The notes under the pieces: model-generated
Told to the model about the DNA's origin: nothing
The model's database searches: none
The model's input: only the letters and a program-made list of their open reading frames with translations
Made by a program: the position numbers and the translations under genes
Assembly (NCBI RefSeq): GCF_900100435.1
Contig: NZ_FNEX01000006.1
Location: forward strand, 248,001-312,000
Direction: 5' to 3'
DNA from: Pedobacter sp. ok626
Lineage (GTDB): Bacteria; Bacteroidota; Bacteroidia; Sphingobacteriales; Sphingobacteriaceae
DNA length: 64,000 nucleotides
Part shown: positions 9,583 to 18,734 of the stretch, one piece after another
Layout of the letters: each line of letters begins with the position of its first letter
Position numbering within the stretch: the first letter of the stretch is position 1

Positions 9583-12357
9583 TTATTTGGTCGCTGTGTT
9601 CTTCATAAAATTACCACTTAAATTCCAGTTTATCCCAATTAATACATAACGTGGGATGTAGCTGAAAGTACTTTCAGTTTTAACGTTACCTCCCACAAAT
9701 CTATTGTATCCGATTTTTTGGTTCAGGATATCGGTAACAGATAGCTTAATTTCAAGTGATTCGCTCTTAAGTAGTTTTGTAGCTAAATAACTGTCCCATA
9801 TAGCCGTATTCACATCTTGTATAAATGAGGAATTGGCAGGGCGGAAGGATAGGGAGAATGAGGTATGGAATTCTGATTTAAAAGGCAATTGAATGGTGCC
9901 TGAGATTTCGTGATTGTGGGTCAAACTTCTACCATCATTAATTTCACCAATAGATGATTTGCCTGTCATTAAGGAGGCTGAGGGGACGTAGTTGAATTCT
10001 ATTTTAGGTGTATAATAATTAAAGGATGCTTTTAAATTATATTGCATATTTGCCGCTTTATTTTGGGTAGCGTTAATGATGGCTATGGTGTTGGATCTGC
10101 TGAAGCCCAGGTCGGCACCAAAACGCATATGTACCTTAGAGAAGCCTTTAGAATAGCTTAAGTTACCATTTAGGGAGTTGTTGCCATCAGCGTTTATAAA
10201 ACTCGATATTCTCTTGTTGAATTCATCTACCAATTCAGTATTTACAATGGCATTACTGGTGAAACTATAGTTGAAGTTGGCAGAAATGTATTGATCTGAT
10301 TTGAACTGGAAACTATTATAAGAAATGCCGAAATTATTACTAAAAGAAGGCCTTAATGCTGAATTACCAATAACCTGGAACAATGGGGTATTGATTTGGC
10401 GGACCGGTTGCAATTGCTCTATGCTGGGTTGTTGCATATATCCATTGTAATTTACGGACATGCCTGTACTGTTACTAATCTTATAAAAGACGTTGGTTCT
10501 AGGCGATAGATTTAAGTAGTTTCTCCTGAAATCTGTGTTTTTATCCAGATCCTTCAATTCAAATTTACTCTGGGTAGCTTCGAGCCCGCCTGATACCGAA
10601 AATTTTTCGTTATTGTACTGTAGGATTACTTTGCCCAGATTGGAAAAATTGACGAACTTAAAGTTATTACTTAAGGAGTCTATTTGAAGGGCGTCGCCTT
10701 TAATGTTGTCAAAAACCTTTCTATTACTACTTGAAGCTATAGTTTTGAAACTATATCCTGCTTCGAGTATCCATTTCTTAGAAATTGGATTGGTATAATT
10801 GATCCTGGTACCCAATGAATTTTGAGATCCTGAATTGTTTTTCCTTAGGTCGGTGTTTTCAATTCTATCAATGAACCCATTGGTTTTGAAATATTTGGTG
10901 GTGTTTAGACTATACGATTTACTACTGCTACTTTGGCTTTCTGGCTGTATATCAATAGATAGGGTGCGCCCTTTTTTCTTGAACCTTCTGGACCAGTTAA
11001 TATTTCCATTATAGATTTCATTCGTACCTCTTCCTGTATTATTTTGCTCATTCTCACTGATGGATAATCCATTATCTCCGCGGGTTGAGTTGGCACTCCT
11101 GGAATTGTCATCGTTTCTACGTTTACTCAGTCCAAAAGACACTTTTAAGATAGACAGCGGGTCCATCGCATAAGAATACGTTCCCTTTAAAGATTCGCCA
11201 CCTACTTCGGTATTATTGTCTGTGCTTTCTGAGCTATAGAATTTTGGTTGATCTGGAAGGAGCTCTTCTGTATTGGCAGTTGTATGGTTAACGTTATTGT
11301 TATTGAAGATTTTAAAGTTGAGTTTCATCCCCATTTTATTGTCCTTAAATTTATCGGCATAATAAGCTCCCAGACTTAAATTATTAGGTAGTCCTCCCGA
11401 AGAAGAAGCGTAATCATCATCTTCACTATCCGATATATACATGATGGAACTGCCATCATCTCCAACTTCTATCAGGTCATATTCTTCACCCTTCAGCTTT
11501 CGCATCGAATTATTGATCTTCGATTCATTATTTAAGCGGGAATAGGTGCCATAAACAGCGGCTTTAAGCTTGTTTTGGAATACACCGACCATACCACCAT
11601 AATCTCCGAGTTTAGTTGTGCTAGTATTGAGGTCAATTGTTGACAAGTAGCCATTTTTGGCATTTTCTTTTAATTTAATGTTGATGGTCTTGTTCTTAAT
11701 GCCGTCATCTATACCGGTCAGGTCTGCATTTTTACTTTTTCTGTCGTATACCTGAATTTCCTCAACTGCATTTGCTTTTAAATATTTTGTAGCGAGTAAG
11801 GGATCATCGCCAAAAAACTCATCCCCATCAACCAATACTGTTTTTACCTCTTTGCCTTGTGCTCTTATAGTACCATTTTTATCTACCTCTATTCCCGGTA
11901 GTCTTTTTAATAGTTCCTGGACATTGGCATTGGTGCGTACGGCAAAACTATCCGCCTGAAAAACCAGGGTATCACCTTTCATCCTTGTTGCACTTTTTAT
12001 AGCTTGTATGACCACTTCATGTAATAATTTAGATTTCAGTTCCATATCAATGGTACCTAAATTTAGATTTGAAGTGTCGGATATTCTTAGGTTACGAATA
12101 TAATCGGCCATTTTAGGATAGGTGATCAGAATCTTATAGTCCCCTTTTTTTAAATTTTCCAATTCAAAATATCCTTGTTGATTTGCTCTGGTTGTTTTTA
12201 CCAACATAGAATCTGCGCCGATAAGTAGAATGGAACTATGTTCCAGTTTCTTTTTTTCGATAGGATCTATAACTATACCTTTTATTCTTGCCTTTTGTGC
12301 TAAAGCTGTAATAATTGGAAATAGAAAGAGAATACTAATGAAAATCTTTTTGAGCAT
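9583..12357 (-). CDS. Outer-membrane beta-barrel protein with carboxypeptidase-regulatory-like N-terminal domain
   Basis: The protein has 924 residues and a signal peptide ending near residue 20 (ITALAQ). Residues 22-110 form a carboxypeptidase-regulatory-like beta-sandwich. Residues 125-220 resemble a TonB-receptor plug (LKRLPGIEVDKNGTIRAQG, then VLVDGDEFFGDD). The rest is rich in alternating aromatic and polar residues and ends in a barrel, as in the OMP_b-brl_3 group. It resembles TonB-dependent receptors but is not a SusC: no SusD gene is adjacent. Its partner is the GLPGLI gene 9 bp downstream. Substrate unknown. Confidence 0.8.
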   Translation of the reverse strand: MLKKIFISILFLFPIITALAQKARIKGIVIDPIEKKKLEHSSILLIGADSMLVKTTRANQQGYFELENLKKGDYKILITYPKMADYIRNLRISDTSNLNLGTIDMELKSKLLHEVVIQAIKSATRMKGDTLVFQADSFAVRTNANVQELLKRLPGIEVDKNGTIRAQGKEVKTVLVDGDEFFGDDPLLATKYLKANAVEEIQVYDRKSKNADLTGIDDGIKNKTINIKLKENAKNGYLSTIDLNTSTTKLGDYGGMVGVFQNKLKAAVYGTYSRLNNESKINNSMRKLKGEEYDLIEVGDDGSSIMYISDSEDDDYASSSGGLPNNLSLGAYYADKFKDNKMGMKLNFKIFNNNNVNHTTANTEELLPDQPKFYSSESTDNNTEVGGESLKGTYSYAMDPLSILKVSFGLSKRRNDDNSRSANSTRGDNGLSISENEQNNTGRGTNEIYNGNINWSRRFKKKGRTLSIDIQPESQSSSSKSYSLNTTKYFKTNGFIDRIENTDLRKNNSGSQNSLGTRINYTNPISKKWILEAGYSFKTIASSSNRKVFDNIKGDALQIDSLSNNFKFVNFSNLGKVILQYNNEKFSVSGGLEATQSKFELKDLDKNTDFRRNYLNLSPRTNVFYKISNSTGMSVNYNGYMQQPSIEQLQPVRQINTPLFQVIGNSALRPSFSNNFGISYNSFQFKSDQYISANFNYSFTSNAIVNTELVDEFNKRISSFINADGNNSLNGNLSYSKGFSKVHMRFGADLGFSRSNTIAIINATQNKAANMQYNLKASFNYYTPKIEFNYVPSASLMTGKSSIGEINDGRSLTHNHEISGTIQLPFKSEFHTSFSLSFRPANSSFIQDVNTAIWDSYLATKLLKSESLEIKLSVTDILNQKIGYNRFVGGNVKTESTFSYIPRYVLIGINWNLSGNFMKNTATK

Positions 12358-12720
12358 AAATTACTTTGTAGCGAAAAGCAGAATTCTTAAAGCTAAGAAC
12401 TATTTTTTTTATCGCATTAACTATTCGAAATAATATTCCTTTTTGTCAGTTGAAAATGGATTGAAAAGGCTTTAAATAAAAATAGCCCGAAAATTTCCGG
12501 GCTATTTTGTAAAAGTATATTTGGTTAGAATATGCTGGTTGATAAAAAACAAACTACTTATTTGCTCTTTGATTATATAAACATAATATAAAATTTATAA
12601 GTATCATAATATTATTTTTATTTTTTTCTTGTTGAGGTATACAAAGTATGGCTTTTTTACGTTACCACATGCTTCTGGCTATCAATTAGCGCGTTTTTTG
12701 GCAATAAAATTAAAATGAAA
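12358..12720. other. AT-rich intergenic region of 363 bp
   Basis: This stretch separates the lipoprotein gene from the barrel/GLPGLI operon. It contains one clear hairpin terminator near 12478-12508 and otherwise AT-rich sequence. I see no credible ORF in any frame, no tRNA fold and no repeat family. The barrel operon promoter must lie in the left part, but I cannot place a TAnnTTTG element with confidence. Confidence 0.6.
12478..12508 (-). terminator. Intrinsic terminator after the 12721-13251 lipoprotein gene
   Basis: AAAATAGCCCG (12479-12489) pairs with CGGGCTATTTT (12498-12508). The minus-strand side is followed by a T-rich tail, so it should stop transcripts leaving the lipoprotein gene about 210 bp upstream. 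Confidence 0.7.
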
Positions 12721-13251
12721 TTATTTACAACAATTGTAGTAGGGCTTAACCTTTTTCTCTTTTTCAGACCAGGCAATATATACACTTGTCTCTTTTCCAG
12801 TACGGTACTTGAAACCGTTTAGTGCAGACTGTTTTAGTTCGTTGTAAAAAATTTTATCAGGGGTATACTGATCGGGGCTCTCATTTTCTGTAACAGCAGG
12901 TTCTAAAAAGTTCTCGTCGTCCAGAAATAACTTATATTCATTCATGATAAAGTCCATCTGACTGCGCTCTTTTTTTAAATCAACACTAGACTTGTAGTTG
13001 TCTATCAAATCCTTGGCTTTAAAGTCTTTACTGTAAATGAGCTTTCCATCGTAGGCAGTTATGCTAAATTGAATGGTCATGTCTTTCACCGCTCCACCAT
13101 TAAGTGCAACTTTAAAAGTGTCTATCTTCACGGAGTCACTAAATGGTTTTAATATGATATGGTTTTCAGCACTGCCTTTGGTTTTATGGTCCGAAGTACA
13201 GGCACTTAAAATGCCGAATACCAGCAAAATTGGGATAAGATATTTTTTCAT
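12721..13251 (-). CDS. Hypothetical lipoprotein
   Basis: I chose the start at 13251 (MKKYLIPILLVFGILSAC), which gives a classic lipoprotein signal with lipobox LSAC and Cys18. The longer reading adds only four residues (MVIV). The mature part, about 158 residues, is hydrophilic and mixed in charge, with no motif I recognise. Two adjacent cysteines sit near the C-terminus (YYNCCK). It lies 33 bp downstream of kdsB on the same strand and could be the last gene of the trpS, kinase, kdsB series. Function unknown. Confidence 0.75.
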   Translation of the reverse strand: MKKYLIPILLVFGILSACTSDHKTKGSAENHIILKPFSDSVKIDTFKVALNGGAVKDMTIQFSITAYDGKLIYSKDFKAKDLIDNYKSSVDLKKERSQMDFIMNEYKLFLDDENFLEPAVTENESPDQYTPDKIFYNELKQSALNGFKYRTGKETSVYIAWSEKEKKVKPYYNCCK

Positions 13252-13284
13252 AACGATAACCAATATAAGTAATAATTGGGTTGA

Positions 13285-14013
13285 TTACCTAATGATCTTA
13301 TTCAAATCTTCGGGTGTATCTATGGCAATGGTTTCAATTGCTGTGATGCGGGTTTGAATGGTATAGCCATTTTCAATCCAACGTAATTGTTCCAGACTCT
13401 CAGCTATTTCGAGCGAAGATGGCTGAAGCTTGGTAATTTCGTGTAGGGTAGTGGTCGTATATCCATAAATGCCGATGTGTTTGTAAAACTGGTGTGCATT
13501 TAGCCATTGGTCTTTTTCTGCACTTCTGATATAGGGTATAGTGTGCCTGCTGAAATAAACGGCTTCTTGTTTGCTATTGATTACCACTTTTGGAATGTTG
13601 TTGTTAAACAATTCTTCTTCAGTATGGATTTCTTTAATTAGGGTAGCGAGTTGTACATTTTCTTGCTCAAAACAAGAAACAAGTAAATCGATCTGTTTTG
13701 GGTTTATAAATGGTTCATCACCCTGTATATTAATTACGGTATCGAAATCAGGGAAATGTTGCGATACTTCGGCACAACGGTCTGTACCACTTTGGTGTGT
13801 ACTTCCAGTCATCACAAATTCGCCACCGAAATTACTTACTGCTTCAGCGATGCGCTCATCATCTGTGGCTACAACCACTTTGTTTAAGCTTGTCGCTTTT
13901 AAGGCTTGTTCATAAACCCGTTGGATCATGCTTTTGCCTTGAATGTCAATTAAAGGCTTGCCCGGAAATCGGGTAGAGGCATAACGGGCAGGAATAATGC
14001 CTAGTACTTCCAT
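13285..14013 (-). CDS. kdsB: 3-deoxy-manno-octulosonate cytidylyltransferase (CMP-KDO synthetase)
   Basis: KdsB activates KDO with CTP to give CMP-KDO for the inner core of lipopolysaccharide. The 242-residue length is normal. The N-terminal nucleotide-binding loop IIPARYASTRFPGKPL (residues 6-21) and the QGDEPFI motif near residue 98, which contributes the metal-binding Asp, are both intact. The gene sits one base downstream of the deoxynucleoside kinase gene, so the two are almost certainly co-transcribed. Its presence shows a Gram-negative cell that makes KDO-containing lipid A core. Confidence 0.96.
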   Translation of the reverse strand: MEVLGIIPARYASTRFPGKPLIDIQGKSMIQRVYEQALKATSLNKVVVATDDERIAEAVSNFGGEFVMTGSTHQSGTDRCAEVSQHFPDFDTVINIQGDEPFINPKQIDLLVSCFEQENVQLATLIKEIHTEEELFNNNIPKVVINSKQEAVYFSRHTIPYIRSAEKDQWLNAHQFYKHIGIYGYTTTTLHEITKLQPSSLEIAESLEQLRWIENGYTIQTRITAIETIAIDTPEDLNKIIR

Positions 14014-14014
14014 A

Positions 14015-14629
14015 TTAAAATAATCCGTTGATCTCGGCGTCTATAGTTTGAATGATGGTGCCCAGATCTTCTGGATTATTGGTAAAGTCTAATTTATCCT
14101 TATCCAGGATCAACAATTTACCAAGGCTATAGCTTTTAATCCATGCTTCGTATTTCTCATTTAGTTTAGATAAATAATCAATACGAATACTTGTTTCGTA
14201 TTCGCGGCCGCGACGTTGAATATTATTTACTAAAGTAGGTACGGAAGCACGCAGGTATACCAGTAAGTCTGGTGGTTTAATAAAAGAAGTAACGTTCTCA
14301 AATATTGCTTTATAGTTTTGATGATCTCTGGTGGTCATCAATCCCATTTCATGCAAGTTATCTGCAAATATGTATGCATCCTCATAGATTGTTCTATCCT
14401 GAATTACATTTCTATTGAAATTCTGGATGTCTACAATTTGCTGAAAACGACTATTGAGGAAATAGATTTGAAGGTTAAAGCTCCAGCGCTTCATGTCACT
14501 ATAGAAATCTTCCAGGTAAGGATTGTTATCTACAGCCTCATATAAGGCTTCCCATCCATAATTTTTCGCAAGTAAACCTGTTAAAGTCGTTTTGCCTGCG
14601 CCAATATTTCCAACTATCGCTATGTGCAT
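14015..14629 (-). CDS. Deoxynucleoside kinase
   Basis: The 204-residue protein has a P-loop GNIGAGKT at residues 7-14. A DRT motif (QDRTIYEDAYIF) near residue 78 fits the deoxyadenosine/deoxyguanosine kinase family. These enzymes salvage deoxynucleosides by 5'-phosphorylation in the cytoplasm. The lid region has the arginine-rich RRGREYE segment near residue 140. The exact base preference cannot be told. It lies between trpS (45 bp upstream) and kdsB (1 bp downstream) on the same strand. Confidence 0.92.
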   Translation of the reverse strand: MHIAIVGNIGAGKTTLTGLLAKNYGWEALYEAVDNNPYLEDFYSDMKRWSFNLQIYFLNSRFQQIVDIQNFNRNVIQDRTIYEDAYIFADNLHEMGLMTTRDHQNYKAIFENVTSFIKPPDLLVYLRASVPTLVNNIQRRGREYETSIRIDYLSKLNEKYEAWIKSYSLGKLLILDKDKLDFTNNPEDLGTIIQTIDAEINGLF

Positions 14630-14674
14630 ATCTTAAATTTGATGAGGAGTAAGGTACTTAATTTACACTAAATG

Positions 14675-15673
14675 TTAAAATGATTTAAACCCAATAATCT
14701 CTCTCACTTCTCTGATGGTTTTTTGTGCACTTTCTCTAGCTTTTAGCGCACCATGCTTGGCTACCTGACGTAAGTAAGAACTGTCTTTAGAAAGCTCTTC
14801 GATACGTTCGCGGATAGGTGTGTTGAATACAATCATGTCTTCAGCAAGTTGTTTCTTGAAATCACCATAGCGAATACCCATCTTGTTGTATAGCTCATCG
14901 AAATGCGCAATAGTATCAGGCCTAGAAACGATTTTCATCAGGTCAAACAAGTTCTGGATAGCTTCTGGCTTAGGCTGGTTTTCGGCTGTCGGGCCACTAT
15001 CTGTTACCGCACGCGATACTTTTTTGCGAATTATTTCTGGACTATCTGATAGATAAATACAGTTTCCTTCGCCACTTGATTTACTCATTTTTCCATTGCC
15101 ATCTAATCCGGGTACTTTAACCAGGTTTTGCGCATAGTTAAATGCAAAAGCTTCAGGAAAATACTCAGTTTTATAAAGTCTGTTAAAACGATTACCGAAG
15201 GTGCGTGTAAACTCAAGGTGTTGTTCCTGATCTTTACCTACCGGAACTTTTGTAGCCTTGTGAATTAGAATATCAGCTGCCATTAAAGTTGGATAGGTTA
15301 ACAAGCCTGCGTTTACATTATCAGGTTGTGACCTTACTTTATCCTTAAATGAAGTACTTCTTTCTAATTCGCCCATATAGGCGTTCATATTTAGATATAA
15401 ATAAAGTTCGGCTACTTCAGGAACATCCGACTGTACATATATAGTTGTTTCTTCAGGATCTATGCCGCATGCAAGATATTCTACTAAAACGTGTCTTACA
15501 TAACCATGTAAGTCTTGAGGGGTAGGGTGCGTAGTTAAAGAATGAAGATCGGCAATGAAAAAATAGCAGTTGTAATCGTACTGCATTTTTACAAAGTTGG
15601 TTACTGCACCAAAATAATTTCCCAAGTGTAATTTCCCTGTCGGGCGAATACCGCTAACTACCGTTTCTTTCAT
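14675..15673 (-). CDS. trpS: Tryptophan--tRNA ligase
   Basis: This class I aminoacyl-tRNA synthetase charges tRNA-Trp. The HIGH-type motif appears as PTGKLHLGNYFG (residues 11-22) and the KMSKS loop as GKMSKSSG near residue 197. The 332-residue length is typical for bacterial TrpRS. It heads a minus-strand series that continues into the deoxynucleoside kinase and kdsB. The region between this start and the divergent acyltransferase gene is about 200 bp and should hold both promoters. Confidence 0.98.
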   Translation of the reverse strand: MKETVVSGIRPTGKLHLGNYFGAVTNFVKMQYDYNCYFFIADLHSLTTHPTPQDLHGYVRHVLVEYLACGIDPEETTIYVQSDVPEVAELYLYLNMNAYMGELERSTSFKDKVRSQPDNVNAGLLTYPTLMAADILIHKATKVPVGKDQEQHLEFTRTFGNRFNRLYKTEYFPEAFAFNYAQNLVKVPGLDGNGKMSKSSGEGNCIYLSDSPEIIRKKVSRAVTDSGPTAENQPKPEAIQNLFDLMKIVSRPDTIAHFDELYNKMGIRYGDFKKQLAEDMIVFNTPIRERIEELSKDSSYLRQVAKHGALKARESAQKTIREVREIIGFKSF

Positions 15674-15837
15674 CTGATTATTAATTGTTAATTTATTGAA
15701 GCTATCCCCGCTTTTTATTTTGATCTCAAATTGATGGAAAGATTCAAGAGGCCGAAATTAATAAAAAACCCTAATCCAGCCCGCTTATAATTTTATTTTT
15801 TATCTACATGCTAAAAGTTTACACCTTAATTGCAGTT

Positions 15838-15870
15838 TTTGAGCATATGGGCTATTTTTTAGTATTTTTG
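15838..15870 (+). promoter_or_regulatory. Bacteroidota-type promoter for the acyltransferase gene
   Basis: A TTTG box (15838-15841) and a TATTTTTG box (15863-15870) match the -33 and -7 elements with a 21 bp gap. The start ATG chosen for the gene begins only 7 bp after the -7 box. The promoter lies inside the longer reading frame that opens at 15808, which argues against that upstream start. Confidence 0.55.
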
Positions 15871-15876
15871 AATTCA

Positions 15877-16611
15877 ATGATTAGCATCCTTAAACAAACG
15901 CACCGAATCTATTCTGTATTTATTATTGCTATATTTTCGTTGCTTTTTTATCCGTTTTATTATCTGGCGGCCCAAAATCCGAAGAGTTATGGCCTGTTAA
16001 ACAGTCTGCGTAAGTTAAAAAGTAGACTCTGCGCCTTCTTTATTGGCTTTGTACCTCGCTTTACTTTCGAAGAGCCCCTGCTGCCAGGTCAAACTTATAT
16101 TTACTGCTGTAACCATACCTCTAACCATGATATCATGATCCTTTGCATATTGGCGCAAGGTAGATTTCATTTTATGGGGAAGGCCGAGTTATTAAAGAAT
16201 CCGATGTTGAGGGTCTTTTTTAAAACTATCGATATTCCCGTGGATAGGGATAGTAAGATGTCAGCTTTTAGGGCCTTTAAAAAGGCTGGGCAGAATCTTG
16301 AAAATGGAATGAGCCTGATTATTTTTCCGGAAGGGAAGATTTCTGATGAATATTATCCGCCAAGATTGATGCCTTTTAAAAATGGACCGTTTAGATTGGC
16401 CATAGAAAAGGGGATACCTATTGTTGCGGTGAGTTTAACGAATGTTTGGAAAAAGATGTGGGACGATGGGTTTAAGTATGGTTCCGAGCCAGGAATTGGC
16501 AATATTTATGTTCATAAGCCAGTTTTGACGACCAATTTGACAATAAATGACTCAGATGAGCTAAAAGACCGTATTTTTGATTTGATAAATAGTAAACTTG
16601 TTGATAAATGA
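15877..16611 (+). CDS. Lysophospholipid acyltransferase (PlsC-like)
   Basis: The protein of 244 residues carries the acyltransferase motif HTSNHD (H-x4-D) and the downstream IIFPEGKIS block. Both are hallmarks of 1-acyl-sn-glycerol-3-phosphate acyltransferases, which make phosphatidic acid for membrane lipids. One N-terminal membrane segment is visible (FIIAIFSLLFYPFYYLA). I prefer the ATG at 15877 because a full promoter pair lies just upstream, inside the longer ORF from 15808. The gene overlaps gatC by 4 bp (ATGA), so translation is probably coupled. An ornithine-lipid acyltransferase is possible. Confidence 0.88.
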   Translation: MISILKQTHRIYSVFIIAIFSLLFYPFYYLAAQNPKSYGLLNSLRKLKSRLCAFFIGFVPRFTFEEPLLPGQTYIYCCNHTSNHDIMILCILAQGRFHFMGKAELLKNPMLRVFFKTIDIPVDRDSKMSAFRAFKKAGQNLENGMSLIIFPEGKISDEYYPPRLMPFKNGPFRLAIEKGIPIVAVSLTNVWKKMWDDGFKYGSEPGIGNIYVHKPVLTTNLTINDSDELKDRIFDLINSKLVDK

Positions 16612-16898
16612 TTATAGATAAGCAGACCATACATAAAGTAGCAGATTTGGCAAGGATCGCGGTAAAGGAGGAAGAAATTGATGCCTTAATACCGGATATG
16701 AACAAGATCCTTACTTTTATGGAGAAGTTGAATGAGCTGGATACTACGGGTGTAGAGCCTTTGGTATATATGAATTCGGAAGGGAATGTTTGGCGCGAAG
16801 ATGAAGTAAAACAGGAGATCAGTGTAGGAGAGGGATTAAAAAACGCTGCTGTTCACAACGAAGCGTTTTTTCTTGTTCCGAAGATCATAGAAAAATAA
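16608..16898 (+). CDS. gatC: Aspartyl/glutamyl-tRNA amidotransferase subunit C
   Basis: GatC is the small chaperone-like subunit of the GatCAB complex, which amidates misacylated Glu-tRNA-Gln or Asp-tRNA-Asn. The 96-residue protein shows the family pattern: an N-terminal helix ([18 protein letters not shown]), the [22 protein letters not shown] block, and a C-terminal tail with an [10 protein letters not shown] sequence. The ATG overlaps the acyltransferase stop codon. gatA and gatB are not in the window, so in this genome the subunits are encoded at separate loci. Confidence 0.95.
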   Translation: MIIDKQTIHKVADLARIAVKEEEIDALIPDMNKILTFMEKLNELDTTGVEPLVYMNSEGNVWREDEVKQEISVGEGLKNAAVHNEAFFLVPKIIEK

Positions 16899-16950
16899 GG
16901 TTGCTGTAACATTAGTATGTTCGGTGCCGTCTAACCTCAAAAGAAAAGCA

Positions 16951-17739
16951 ATGGAGAAAGCCTCTAGCACGTCGACAGCGTCGGATAAAGCATTAATACA
17001 TATTAAAAATATTGCGCGTAAATACGTTATTGGTTCAGAGGTCATTCATGCCTTGAAATCAGTTACGCTGGATATTCATAAAGGAGAATTTGTAGCATTG
17101 ATGGGCCCTTCTGGTTCTGGTAAATCTACACTAATGAATATTTTAGGCTGTTTGGATACACCAAGTAAAGGTGATTACATTTTAAATGGAACTAATGTGA
17201 GTCAGATGTCGGATAACGAGCTTGCGGAAGTTCGGAACAGTGAGATTGGCTTTGTTTTTCAGACTTTTAACTTGTTGCCTCGTTCTACTTCGTTGGATAA
17301 TGTGGCTCTGCCATTGATTTATGCAGGAGCCAATAAAAAAGAACGCGAAGAGCGTGCACATAAAGCTTTAGAAAACGTTGGTTTAGGGAATAGGGTAACT
17401 CACAAGCCTAACGAGCTTTCGGGTGGACAGCGGCAACGTGTGGCCGTTGCAAGGGCATTGATTAATAATCCTTCTATTATACTCGCGGATGAGCCTACCG
17501 GAAATCTGGATACTAAGACTTCCGTAGAGATTATGGCGCTCCTTGAAGAGATCCATAGTAAAGGAAATACGATTATTCTGGTTACGCATGAGGAGGATAT
17601 CGCTCAACATGCGCATCGTATTGTTCGTATGCGTGATGGTTTAATTGAAAAAGACTATCTGAATACAGATATCAAAACGGTGTCGCCGCGATTGACACAT
17701 CTGAAAGAGAAGGGCGGCGATTTTGAAACCATAAATTAA
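16951..17739 (+). CDS. ABC transporter ATP-binding protein (MacB/LolD type)
   Basis: The 262-residue ATPase has Walker [10 protein letters not shown], the Q-loop [10 protein letters not shown], the ABC signature LSGGQRQRV, Walker B ILADEPT and the H-loop VTHE, all intact. It matches the LolD/MacB/FtsE branch, which drives FtsX-type permeases in lipoprotein release, macrolide or peptide export. I took the ATG at 16951; a GTG at 16924 would add nine residues unlike the family N-terminus. No permease is next to it, but an FtsX-type permease of the same branch is encoded 4 kb downstream at 21754 and could be the partner. That pairing is inference. Confidence 0.92.
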   Translation: MEKASSTSTASDKALIHIKNIARKYVIGSEVIHALKSVTLDIHKGEFVALMGPSGSGKSTLMNILGCLDTPSKGDYILNGTNVSQMSDNELAEVRNSEIGFVFQTFNLLPRSTSLDNVALPLIYAGANKKEREERAHKALENVGLGNRVTHKPNELSGGQRQRVAVARALINNPSIILADEPTGNLDTKTSVEIMALLEEIHSKGNTIILVTHEEDIAQHAHRIVRMRDGLIEKDYLNTDIKTVSPRLTHLKEKGGDFETIN

Positions 17740-17741
17740 AT

Positions 17742-18290
17742 ATGAAGATATATACCAAAACCGGTGACAAGGGATTAACTTCTTTAATTGGAGGTACCCG
17801 AGTACCTAAGTTTCATTTGAGAATCGAATGTTATGGTACCGTAGACGAGTTGAATTCTTACATCGGACTGATCATGTGTCAGGATATAGATGCTCATCAT
17901 CAAAAGATGTTAAAGGAAATACAGGATCGTCTTTTTACTGTTGGAGCCGCTTTGGCTGCAGATCCAGAAAAATCAAGGATGAAAATTCCTGATCTTCGTG
18001 ATATTGATATCAGTTTACTGGAAAGGGAAATGGACGACATGAATGAAGTGTTGCCTGAACTCAAGCATTTCGTTTTACCTGGAGGGAATACGGTTGTATC
18101 TTATTGTCATGTAGCGAGATGTGTATGTCGTCGTGCAGAGCGTTTAACGGTACATTTGGCTTCGGAAAGCTTTGTTGACGAAAAAATGACTATTTATTTG
18201 AATCGTTTAAGCGATTATTTGTTTGTTTTGGCACGAAAGCTGAATGCAGATGCTAAAACGGAAGAAAACATCTGGATTCCGCGATTATAA
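17742..18290 (+). CDS. Cob(I)alamin adenosyltransferase, PduO type
   Basis: The enzyme transfers the adenosyl group of ATP to cob(I)alamin, giving adenosylcobalamin. The 182-residue protein has the N-terminal TKTGDKGLTSLIGG nucleotide-binding segment and the RCVCRRAERL motif near residue 130, both diagnostic of the PduO/MMAB family. A C-terminal NRLSDYLFVLAR helix is also conserved. It begins 3 bp after the ABC ATPase stop, so the two share a transcript. Whether the cell makes or only salvages cobalamin cannot be decided here. Confidence 0.95.
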   Translation: MKIYTKTGDKGLTSLIGGTRVPKFHLRIECYGTVDELNSYIGLIMCQDIDAHHQKMLKEIQDRLFTVGAALAADPEKSRMKIPDLRDIDISLLEREMDDMNEVLPELKHFVLPGGNTVVSYCHVARCVCRRAERLTVHLASESFVDEKMTIYLNRLSDYLFVLARKLNADAKTEENIWIPRL

Positions 18291-18351
18291 TTAGTGATTT
18301 TCAGGAGTATTAGTGTAAAAATTGATATGATTGAAAATAGTGGAAAAAAAA

Positions 18352-18384
18352 TTTGTTTTGCTCAGGTTTTTTAATATACTTTTG
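18352..18384 (+). promoter_or_regulatory. Bacteroidota-type promoter for the DUF2795-like gene
   Basis: TTTG at 18352-18355 and TACTTTTG at 18377-18384 match the -33 and -7 elements with a 21 bp gap, the same spacing as at 15838. A second TTTG at 18357 is possible with a 16 bp gap. The gene start follows 36 bp later. Confidence 0.55.
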
Positions 18385-18420
18385 CGAAATAAATTTGAAT
18401 AACTTAATAGTATAAGAAAT

Positions 18421-18642
18421 ATGTATTGGACATTAGAACTCGCATCGCATTTGGAAGACGCTCCATGGCCTGCAACAAAAGATGAATTGATTGATTATGG
18501 TATCAGATCAGGTGCCCCTGTAGAGGTGATTGAAAATTTACAAGCTTTGGAAGATGATGGTGAGCCTTATGAAACCATAGAGGAGATTTGGCCAGATTAT
18601 CCTACTAAAGATGATTTCTTCTTTAACGAGGACGAGTATTAA
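18421..18642 (+). CDS. DUF2795-like small acidic protein
   Basis: This 73-residue protein is strongly acidic (many Asp and Glu, and an FFFNEDEY tail). It begins MYWTLELASHLEDAPWPATKDELIDYG, and the WPATKDELI part resembles DUF2795 proteins. These are widespread in Bacteroidota and have no known function. The gene has its own promoter upstream and a strong terminator downstream, so it is a stand-alone transcription unit, consistent with high expression. The NLQALEDDGEPYETIEEIWPDYP region may bind a basic partner, but that is speculation. Confidence 0.85.
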   Translation: MYWTLELASHLEDAPWPATKDELIDYGIRSGAPVEVIENLQALEDDGEPYETIEEIWPDYPTKDDFFFNEDEY

Positions 18643-18660
18643 CCTGTAACGAATAGTAGA

Positions 18661-18684
18661 GGCTCCCCAAAGGGAGCCTTTTTT
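18661..18684 (+). terminator. Intrinsic terminator after the DUF2795-like gene
   Basis: GGCTCCC (18661-18667) and GGGAGCC (18672-18678) form a GC-rich stem with a 4-base loop, followed at once by six T residues. It begins 18 bp after the stop codon. Confidence 0.9.
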
Positions 18685-18734
18685 ATTTTAAACAATTTGC
18701 AGATTTAAGTGTTCTTGTATTAAAAATAAATATT

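Noticed and set aside
12480..12720. Possible small RNA gene in the AT-rich gap
   Set aside because: There is no promoter plus fold pair beyond the terminator, so nothing supports it.
16924..16950. GTG start for the ABC ATPase
   Set aside because: The extra nine residues (VPSNLKRKA) do not match the family; the ATG at 16951 gives a standard length.
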